Positions 54,617 to 64,000 of a stretch of DNA of 64,000 bases are shown piece after piece. Numbering within the stretch: position 1 is the stretch's first letter; the number at the start of each line of letters is the position of its first letter. The stretch spans positions 21,257 to 85,256 of the forward strand of contig NZ_QOHF01000021.1 of the NCBI RefSeq assembly GCF_003319115.1, given 5' to 3'. Position numbers and translations under genes: made by a program. The notes below the pieces were generated by a model. The model ran no database searches. It was not told where the DNA came from and saw nothing but the letters and a program-made list of their open reading frames with translations. This DNA is from Geodermatophilus sp. TF02-6 (GTDB taxonomy: Bacteria; Actinomycetota; Actinomycetes; Mycobacteriales; Geodermatophilaceae).

Positions 54617-54644
54617 GACGGCGTCCCCGGGCGGGGACGCCGTC
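54617..54644 (+). other. strong hairpin in the leader of the BldM-like gene
   Basis: A perfect 12-bp stem (54617-54628 with 54633-54644) and GGGC loop, 73 bases before the start codon. The divergent whiD-bldM-like interval (54387-54717) also has a short AT-richer spot near 54485 and two GGCTGTCG direct repeats (54494 and 54522 areas); no clear promoter boxes. Confidence 0.5.
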
Positions 54645-54717
54645 CGAGCGACACCCGGCCGGGGCACCCCGGCGGTGGGGACCCGGCCAGCAGCGGCCGG
54701 GAGAGCGAGGAGCAGGC

Positions 54718-55479
54718 GTGATCGACGACAGGATGCGCGGCCCGGGCCACGGGACGACGATCGTGTGGGTCTACGACGAGCGCCGGCGGGTCCGCGACGA
54801 CATCGCGGGCCGCCTGGTGGCGCTGCCGTTCGTCGGCCGGGTGGAGGTCGTCGGTGACGCCACGGCCCTCGTGGCCCGGCTGGCCACCCGGCTGCCCGAC
54901 GTCCTGCTCATCGGCACCCAGCGCGCCGTCGACTCGGGGCTGACCGTCGCCACCCAGGTGTTGCGCGCCCACCCGAGGCTGCCCGTCCTGGTGCTCGGTG
55001 CCCCCGACGACGCCGAGACCGTCCGCGCGGCGGTCGCGGTCGGTGCCCGCGGCTACCTGCGCTGGGACGCGACCGCGCTGGAGATGGGCCTGGGCCTGTC
55101 GAAGGTCGGGCTGCGGGTCGACGGCCGCGGCCCGTCCCCGGTCCCGCACCAGCCGGTGCCGTTGTCCTCGGTCGGCGCCGCGGTCGGCGGGCCCTCCGGG
55201 ACGGCGCCGGCCTGGAATGGCGCGACCCCGCTGGCCGGGGCCGCTCCGACGACGGTGCGCTCCACGGTCCGCGAGCCCGCCCCGGTCGCCCTGTCGATGC
55301 GCGAGATGCAGGTGCTCACCGGCATGAGCCAGGGCAAGAGCAACGCGCAGATCGGCCGGGAGCTCTACCTGTCCGAGGACACCATCAAGACCCACGCCCG
55401 CCGGCTGTTCCGCAAGCTCGGCGCCAAGGACCGCGCCGAGGCGGTGGCCACCGGCTTCCGCCGCGGCATGATGTCGTGA
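54718..55479 (+). CDS. BldM-like LuxR-family regulator with degenerate receiver
   Basis: About 253 residues. The C-terminal LuxR helix-turn-helix (LSMREMQVLTGMSQGKSN, then IGRELYLSEDTIKTHARRLF and KLGAKDRAEAVATGF) closely resembles Streptomyces BldM. The N-terminal receiver-like domain lacks the phosphorylation Asp: the BldM pattern ILMD is here LLIG (G66). It therefore cannot be controlled by classical phosphorylation. GTG 54718 follows GAGGAG. Divergent from whiD, its known developmental neighbour. Confidence 0.85.
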   Translation: MIDDRMRGPGHGTTIVWVYDERRRVRDDIAGRLVALPFVGRVEVVGDATALVARLATRLPDVLLIGTQRAVDSGLTVATQVLRAHPRLPVLVLGAPDDAETVRAAVAVGARGYLRWDATALEMGLGLSKVGLRVDGRGPSPVPHQPVPLSSVGAAVGGPSGTAPAWNGATPLAGAAPTTVRSTVREPAPVALSMREMQVLTGMSQGKSNAQIGRELYLSEDTIKTHARRLFRKLGAKDRAEAVATGFRRGMMS

Positions 55480-55578
55480 CCCTGCGATCCTGCGGGTCGC
55501 ACCGCGGCCCGGTTCCGTGCCCCCGGTGAACTGAGCGGTTCCCCGCCAGGCGTCCCGGGACTCTCCGGGCCCCACCTC

Positions 55579-55638
55579 GGCCCCGCTGCAGGGACCCGCC
55601 CTGGGCTTGCGAAGGGTGGGGGGCAGCGGGGTCCTTCT
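55579..55638 (-). repeat. repeat-A copy 12, after the DUF5319 gene
   Basis: On the minus strand: AGAAGGACCCCGCTGCC, centre CCCTTCGCAAGCCCAGGG, right arm CCCTGCAGCGGGGCC. It starts at the base after the stop of the minus-strand gene and lies between two convergent genes. Confidence 0.85.
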
Positions 55639-56040
55639 TCAGTCCTCCCGCGCGTGCCGGCCGGTGCGGCCGGACCCGCCGGGCTCCTCGCGCTCGGCCA
55701 TCGCGGCGACCCCGTCGGCGTAGCCGCTGGCGTAGTCCCAGCTGACGTAGTCGTCCGGGTCGGGGTCGAACGGCGGCTCGTGCCGGCCGGTCTGCCCCTC
55801 ATCGAGCAGCTGGCGCAGGTTGGCCTGCATCAGCGCCCAGTCGACGTGGTGCTCCTCGTCGCAGTCCGGGCAGTCGACCACGATGCCCTTGATGCCGGTC
55901 GGCTCCAGGAGCGTCCGGAACACCTCCAGCTCGGCGAGGTCGTCCAGGACGCCGGCCCGTTCCTCCATGGTCAGCGGCGGCGGACCTGGCTGGTCGGCGG
56001 GCCCGAAGTCGGGCCCGGGTGCGTCGTCCCATGAACTCAC
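55639..56040 (-). CDS. DUF5319 family protein
   Basis: A 133-residue acidic protein like mycobacterial Rv3412, which occupies the same place next to guaB. A possible metal site is C57, C60, H64 and H65 (DCPDCDEEHH). The rest has LDDLAELEVFRTLLEPTGIKGIVVDC and DYVSWDYASGYADGVAAMAEREEP. Function unknown. GTG 56040 is preceded by a TACCGT box 7 bases upstream and no RBS, so it is probably leaderless; GTG 56049 lies inside that promoter. Confidence 0.85.
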   Translation of the reverse strand: MSSWDDAPGPDFGPADQPGPPPLTMEERAGVLDDLAELEVFRTLLEPTGIKGIVVDCPDCDEEHHVDWALMQANLRQLLDEGQTGRHEPPFDPDPDDYVSWDYASGYADGVAAMAEREEPGGSGRTGRHARED

Positions 56041-56047
56041 GGGCCCC

Positions 56048-56053
56048 ACGGTA
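56048..56053 (-). promoter_or_regulatory. -10 element of the DUF5319 gene, leaderless
   Basis: TACCGT on the minus strand, 7 bases before the GTG at 56040. Divergent from guaB, whose own candidate -10 (TACGAT, 56096-56101) lies 43 bases away. Confidence 0.45.
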
Positions 56054-56054
56054 G

Positions 56055-60399
<4,345 letters not shown>

Positions 60400-60402
60400 A
60401 AG

Positions 60403-60500
60403 TAGAAGGACCCCGTCCTCCTCATCCCTCGCAGGCTCGGGACGAGCCTCTGGACGGGGCCGGCGGCGGGACCCTGCAGGAGGGCCGCCGGGACGGGGCC
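60403..60500 (+). repeat. repeat-A copy 13, after guaA
   Basis: AGAAGGACCCCGTCC, centre CCCTCGCAGGCTCGGGACG, arm CTGGACGGGGCC. Two further right-arm pieces (GGGACCCTGCAGGAGGGCC and GGGACGGGGCC) follow, as expected for remains of nested copies. Confidence 0.85.
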
Positions 60501-60505
60501 GCGGC

Positions 60506-60994
60506 GTGGACGCCCTCGTCCGGCCGATGACCGACGCCGATCTCGACGCCGTCGTCGCCCTCGCGCTGGATGCGTGGACGCCGGTCTTCGCCAGCATGAC
60601 GGCGGCGATGGGCGCCGCGGCCTTCCGCCTGGTCTACCCGGACTGGCGGTCGGCCCAGGCCACCGCGGTGGCCGAGGTCTGCCGCGCCCCCGGCAACGAC
60701 GTGTGGGTCGCCGACCTCGACGGAGAGCCGGTCGGCTTCGTCGCCGTCCGGTGGACCGAGGAGGGCGCCACCCCGGTCGGCGAGGTCGAGATGATCGCCG
60801 TCGCCCCCGGCTCCCAGCGGTCCGGGATCGGGAGCCTGCTGCTGGACCGGGCCGTGGCCGAGATGACCGCTCGAGGTGTCCCGCTCGCCGTCATCGGGAC
60901 CGGCGGCGACCCGGGGCATGCGCCGGCCCGTGCCCTGTACGAGCGGCACGGCTTCACCGGCCTGCCCCTGATGCGCTACTACCGCCCGCTGTGA
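60506..60994 (+). CDS. GNAT family N-acetyltransferase
   Basis: A 162-residue acetyltransferase. The acetyl-CoA loop is VAPGSQRSGIGSLLLDRAVAEM, preceded by VGEVEMIAV and followed by PARALYERHGFTGLPLMRYYRPL. The substrate is unknown. It starts at GTG 60506, 6 bases after the repeat-A element, so its RBS may lie in the repeat (GGGACGGGG). Confidence 0.85.
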   Translation: MDALVRPMTDADLDAVVALALDAWTPVFASMTAAMGAAAFRLVYPDWRSAQATAVAEVCRAPGNDVWVADLDGEPVGFVAVRWTEEGATPVGEVEMIAVAPGSQRSGIGSLLLDRAVAEMTARGVPLAVIGTGGDPGHAPARALYERHGFTGLPLMRYYRPL

Positions 60995-61004
60995 CGATCC
61001 GGAC

Positions 61005-61175
61005 ATGACCGCCGACGACGCCGAGCACGTCCGCCAGCGTCTGGCCATGGCCGGGATCTTCGCCCCCTCCGGTCCCCCTCGCCGCCGTCCGGATGCCGAG
61101 GAGGTCGCCGCGGCACGGGCTGCGGCCGGCCGGGAAACCCACCTCTCCGACCTCGTCTCCTCCGGCCGTTCTTGA
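61005..61175 (+). CDS. 56-aa hypothetical protein, antitoxin-like
   Basis: An ATG-TGA ORF 10 bases after the GNAT gene. It begins MTADDAEHVRQRLAMAGIFA and ends THLSDLVSSGRS. The charged helix and the terminal LSDLV pattern resemble the C-termini of small type II antitoxins, but no PIN toxin follows; 61176-61314 holds no credible gene. It may be an orphan antitoxin whose toxin was lost. Confidence 0.5.
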   Translation: MTADDAEHVRQRLAMAGIFAPSGPPRRRPDAEEVAAARAAAGRETHLSDLVSSGRS

Positions 61176-61314
61176 GGGCCGGGCCGCGCCCTCGATCGGG
61201 CGACGCCCCGAGGTGACCTGGCGGCTCAGCCGAGAGATGTAGGACTGCTGGATGCTCGTGCCGATGCCGTCGTGTCGGTGCTCCGGCTCACGGGGACCCT
61301 GATCCGACACGGCC

Positions 61315-61349
61315 GAGGGCCCGGGGAGCGATGCGCTCCCCGGGCCCTC
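61315..61349. terminator. strong hairpin between the small gene and the PspC cluster
   Basis: A perfect 16-bp stem (61315-61330 with 61334-61349) and a 3-base loop, placed 12 bases before the end of the minus-strand gene 61362-61661; it can terminate from both sides. Confidence 0.8.
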
Positions 61350-61361
61350 TGCTGCCGCCGG

Positions 61362-61661
61362 TCACCCTCGCCGACGGCGCGCCCGGCGCACCTCGGTGAC
61401 CAGCAGGGCCACGCCCCCGCCGATCAGCAGCAGCCACAGCAGGCCGCCGTCGAGGAAGAGGTCGAACGGCAGGACCGCGCCGGCCATCACCGCGATCGCC
61501 AGGACGACGAACACCAGGCCCGGGACCAGGGCGGTGAGGTCGACGCCGCGGCGCTGGGCCGGCGGGGGAGCGGGGGCCTCGAGCGCCATCGGGGTGATGT
61601 CGCCGAAGGCGTGCTCCTGCCAGGCGGTCGGGGTGGTCGGGAACTCGCTGTAGTCAGCCAC
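61362..61661 (-). CDS. small membrane protein of the PspC cluster
   Basis: A 99-residue protein with two membrane helices (LVPGLVFVVLAIAVMAGAVL and LLWLLLIGGGVALLVTEV) and a basic end [15 protein letters not shown] precedes the GTG at 61661. It overlaps the end of the PspC-domain gene by 8 bases, so the two form an operon. Function unknown. Confidence 0.8.
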   Translation of the reverse strand: MADYSEFPTTPTAWQEHAFGDITPMALEAPAPPPAQRRGVDLTALVPGLVFVVLAIAVMAGAVLPFDLFLDGGLLWLLLIGGGVALLVTEVRRARRRRG

Positions 61662-62556
61662 GGGACACCTCCACGTCGCCGATGCCGGCGTCGATGGTGA
61701 GCACGATCTCGGGGTTGCCGTCGCCGGTCCAGGCCGCGGTGCCGGCGCCGGGGGAGAAGCCGCCGTCGGAGTCGCCGCCGAGCACGTCGACGTTGCCGAC
61801 GCCGCTGTCGACGGCGACGCGGACGTCGGCGGAGTCGGGCACCCGGACCTCGACGTTGCCGACGCCGCCGTCCACGCGCGTGGTGACCGGCCGGTCGAGG
61901 CCGGACACGTCGATGCCGGAGAGGTCCAGCGTCAGGTCGCCGACGCCCTGGTCGTACAGCGGCCGCACGTCCGCCGCGGTCGCCGGGCGGTAGGTGCGCT
62001 CGCCCACGTCCCCGTCCGGCCACGGGGCGGAGGCGGCCGCGACCAGCGCGAGGGAGAGGACGACGCCCAGCGCGACGAGGGCGCCCTTGGCCCGCCGTCC
62101 GCCGCCGAAGGCGGCGGCGACCAGGCCGAGGCCGACGACGAGCAGTGCGGTGCCGAGGAAGCCGACGGGGCCGACGTCCCAGCCGGTGAACCGGGTGATG
62201 AGGACCAGCAGGCCGACGACGATGAGCAGCCCGGCCAGCGTCAGGCCCGGCACCGGCGAGCGCGGCCCGGCCGGGCGGACGGCGCGCGGCTCGACCGCGG
62301 CGGTCCCGGCCCGGCTGCCCGGCGTGAAGAGCCACAGCAGCAGGTAGACGGGGACGCCCGGGCCGGCCAGGGCCAGGGCGACGAAACCGACCCGCCACAG
62401 CAGCGGGTCGATGCCGCTGTACTCGGCCAGGCCGCCGCAGACACCGCCGACGACCTTGTCGGTGCGGCTGCGCCGCAGCTGCGGGCGGACCGGCGGGTCG
62501 GCCCCGGGTGGGACGGGAGCCGGCGGGACCGGCGGGGGAGGCGTTGCGGAGGACAT
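61654..62556 (-). CDS. PspC domain membrane protein
   Basis: A 300-residue envelope-stress protein. The Pro-rich N-terminus precedes the PspC domain (RSRTDKVVGGVCGGLAEYSGIDPLLWRVGFVALAL, residues about 29-64; read in parts). More membrane helices follow. The C-terminal third (VDGGVGNVEVRVP, VDSGVGNVDVLGG, IDAGIGDVEVSRG) is a beta-repeat domain like that of LiaF/LiaG proteins. Divergent from a PspC-type histidine kinase, the usual two-component partner. Confidence 0.88.
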   Translation of the reverse strand: MSSATPPPPVPPAPVPPGADPPVRPQLRRSRTDKVVGGVCGGLAEYSGIDPLLWRVGFVALALAGPGVPVYLLLWLFTPGSRAGTAAVEPRAVRPAGPRSPVPGLTLAGLLIVVGLLVLITRFTGWDVGPVGFLGTALLVVGLGLVAAAFGGGRRAKGALVALGVVLSLALVAAASAPWPDGDVGERTYRPATAADVRPLYDQGVGDLTLDLSGIDVSGLDRPVTTRVDGGVGNVEVRVPDSADVRVAVDSGVGNVDVLGGDSDGGFSPGAGTAAWTGDGNPEIVLTIDAGIGDVEVSRG

Positions 62557-62632
62557 GGCACCGAGCGTGCGCGGGGCCGGACGCGCTGACCATCGGGGAA
62601 CGCCCTGATCCGACCCTGCACCACGTTCCGGG

Positions 62633-63880
62633 GTGATCACCGGTGTCGGGGCGGGGGCGGTCGGTGCGACCATCGGTGCCGTGACGATCGGTGCGGTGAC
62701 GACGGCCGTCGGCAGACCACCGCGCCCGCCGCTGGCGCGCCCGCGGTCCGGCCGGCTGGTGGCCGGCGTGGCGGCGGGGACGGCGGCCCACCTGCGGGCC
62801 GACCCGCTCGTCGTCCGGGTCGCCTTCGTCGTCCTGGCCACCACCGGGGTCGGTGTCGTGGCCTACGCGCTGCTGTGGTTCTTCATGCCGGTCGCCGACG
62901 TCGACGCCGTCCCCGTGGCGCCGGAGGCCGCGGAGGAGCCCAGCCGCCGGCAGACGCTGGGGCTGGGGCTGCTCGGCCTCGGGGCCCTGGCGCTGGTCAC
63001 CAACCTGGGCACGTGGGGCAACAGCAGCCTGATCCTGCCGCTGCTGCTGGTCGGGGTGGGGCTGGCGGTCATCTGGCGGCAGCTGGACACCGACCGCCCG
63101 TTGACGCGCCCCGGGCTGCCCTGGGCCCTCGCCGGCGGCATCGCCCTGGGGACGGCCGGCGTGGTGCTGCTGCTCGCGACCACCGGGCAGCTGGCCAACG
63201 CGCGCAACGGCTTCGCGGCGACGCTGGTCATCCTGGTCGGCGTCGCGCTGGCCACCGCACCGCTGTGGCGCCGGCTGCTGGCCTCCCGCGAGGCCGAGCG
63301 CACCGCCCGCGTCCGCTCCGAGGAGCGGGCCGCGGTCGCCGCCCACCTGCACGACTCGGTGCTGCAGACCCTCGCGCTCATCCAGCGGCACGCCGACGAC
63401 CCGACCGCGGTGTCCCGGCTGGCCCGCGGCCAGGAGCGCGAGCTGCGCACCTGGCTCTACGAGCCGGCCAAGCTCGCCGGCGGGGGCACGTGGGCGTCGC
63501 TGGTGTCCGGCATGGTCGCCGACGTCGAGGCCGACCACGCGTTGACGGTGGAGTCGGTCGTGGTCGGCGACGCCCCCGTGGACGACGCGATCACCGCCCT
63601 GGGCGCGGCCACCCGGGAGGCGCTGGTCAACGCGGCCAAGCACTCGGGGGCGACCTCGGCCGACCTGTACACCGAGGTGACGCCGCAGCGGGTCGCCGTC
63701 TTCGTCCGCGACCGCGGCGCCGGTTTCGACCCGTCGGCGGTGCCGGCCGACCGGCGCGGGCTGCGCGACTCGGTCACCGGCCGGCTGACCCGCCTGGGCG
63801 GGACGGCGACCGTCCGGTCCGCGCCGGGGGAGGGGACCGAGGTGGAGCTGTGCCTGCCGCGGCAGGAGGTGGCGGCGTGA
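62633..63880 (+). CDS. PspC-domain sensor histidine kinase (NarL/LiaS-like)
   Basis: About 415 residues. A divergent PspC-like segment (RSGRLVAGVAAGTAAHLRADPLVVRVAFVVLAT) and five or so membrane helices come first. The HisKA_3 dimerisation motif has the phosphorylated H240 (AAHLHDSVLQTLALI). The ATP domain shows REALVNAAKHSG and VRDRGAGFDPS. The start is uncertain: the first 25 residues are low complexity and GTGs at 62681 and 62696 are possible. The cognate regulator should begin at 63877 but is broken by a transposase end. Confidence 0.88.
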   Translation: MITGVGAGAVGATIGAVTIGAVTTAVGRPPRPPLARPRSGRLVAGVAAGTAAHLRADPLVVRVAFVVLATTGVGVVAYALLWFFMPVADVDAVPVAPEAAEEPSRRQTLGLGLLGLGALALVTNLGTWGNSSLILPLLLVGVGLAVIWRQLDTDRPLTRPGLPWALAGGIALGTAGVVLLLATTGQLANARNGFAATLVILVGVALATAPLWRRLLASREAERTARVRSEERAAVAAHLHDSVLQTLALIQRHADDPTAVSRLARGQERELRTWLYEPAKLAGGGTWASLVSGMVADVEADHALTVESVVVGDAPVDDAITALGAATREALVNAAKHSGATSADLYTEVTPQRVAVFVRDRGAGFDPSAVPADRRGLRDSVTGRLTRLGGTATVRSAPGEGTEVELCLPRQEVAA

Positions 63881-63891
63881 GAAGCCCTGTG

Positions 63892-64000
63892 TCAAGCCGC
63901 CTGCCGTTGATCTTGGTTGAGGATGCGTTGCAGGGCGTTGTGTCGGGCGGGGTCGTAGGCTTCGCCGGCTTGCCAGCAGTGCCAGATCACGTAGAGCCAG
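63892..64000 (-). mobile_element. C-terminal end of a transposase gene, IS110-like
   Basis: The minus strand reads WLYVIWHCWQAGEAYDPARH and ends NALQRILNQDQRQAA before a TGA at 63894-63892. The W-x-CW-x-YDPARH end is like those of IS110-family transposases; the family assignment is tentative. GC content is lower than in the neighbours. The element continues beyond the window. Confidence 0.6.

Noticed and set aside
60954..61310. Minus-strand frame with a short HTH-like stretch (QQSYISRLSRQV)
   Set aside because: It overlaps the GNAT and small genes antisense, and the rest shows no regulator features.

Overview
This 64 kb window is a chromosomal segment of a very GC-rich actinobacterium. Actinobacterial markers include a His-rich GroEL1 tail, WhiB and BldM-type regulators, short-LID adenylate kinase, a CIRCE-controlled groES, coenzyme F420-type LLM oxidoreductase, GuaB3 and many GTG/TTG starts. 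The gene order groES-groEL1-whiD-bldM-like-DUF5319-guaB-guaB3-guaA matches the actinobacterial arrangement. The family Geodermatophilaceae (Blastococcus, Modestobacter or Geodermatophilus-like) is my best guess from style and repeat content, but this is inference.

Layout. 45-3950 rpoC; 4261-6647 three minus-strand genes (LLM oxidoreductase, a 71-aa protein, a trypsin-like peptidase). 7195-11672 is the str operon (rpsL, rpsG, fusA, tuf). 11841-17604 is the S10 operon (rpsJ to rpsQ). 17841-22266 is the spc operon (rplN to rplO). 22484-25293 holds secY, adk and map. 25707-30796 is the alpha operon (infA, rpmJ, rpsM, rpsK, rpsD, rpoA, rplQ) with truA. 30815-35984 is a molybdenum-cofactor block (mobA, fdhD, mog, moaC, moeA) plus a carbonic anhydrase, sitting between truA and rplM. 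36230-40464 holds rplM, rpsI, glmM and glmS. 40582-41888 is an AbiEi/DUF559 gene framed by inverted repeats. 41941-50254 is a tightly overlapping run of acpS, nnr, alr, a hydrolase, uracil-DNA glycosylase, tsaE, then tsaB, rimI and tsaD. 50320-51582 is a methyltransferase. 51771-60399 is the groES/groEL1, whiD, bldM-like and guanine-nucleotide region. 60506-63880 has a GNAT gene, a small orphan gene and a PspC/histidine-kinase pair. The right edge is a transposase end.

The core is translation machinery: RNA polymerase subunits, more than 25 ribosomal proteins, elongation factors, SecY and nascent-chain processing (map). The other blocks are cell-wall precursors (glmM, glmS, alr), tRNA t6A synthesis (tsaB, tsaD, tsaE), GMP synthesis and Moco synthesis.

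The most unusual material lies between genes. Repeat family A consists of about 15 terminator-like palindromic elements, nearly always abutting a stop codon and sometimes nested inside one another. Repeat family B has three copies, two of them inverted around a Vsr-like endonuclease gene. In addition, three ribosomal or elongation-factor genes have copies of their own 3' ends just downstream; three 25-28 codon ORFs overlap the stops of ribosomal or elongation-factor genes; rplD begins with a translated 15-bp tandem repeat; and a two-hairpin leader precedes rplN. No tRNA, rRNA or CRISPR array was seen.
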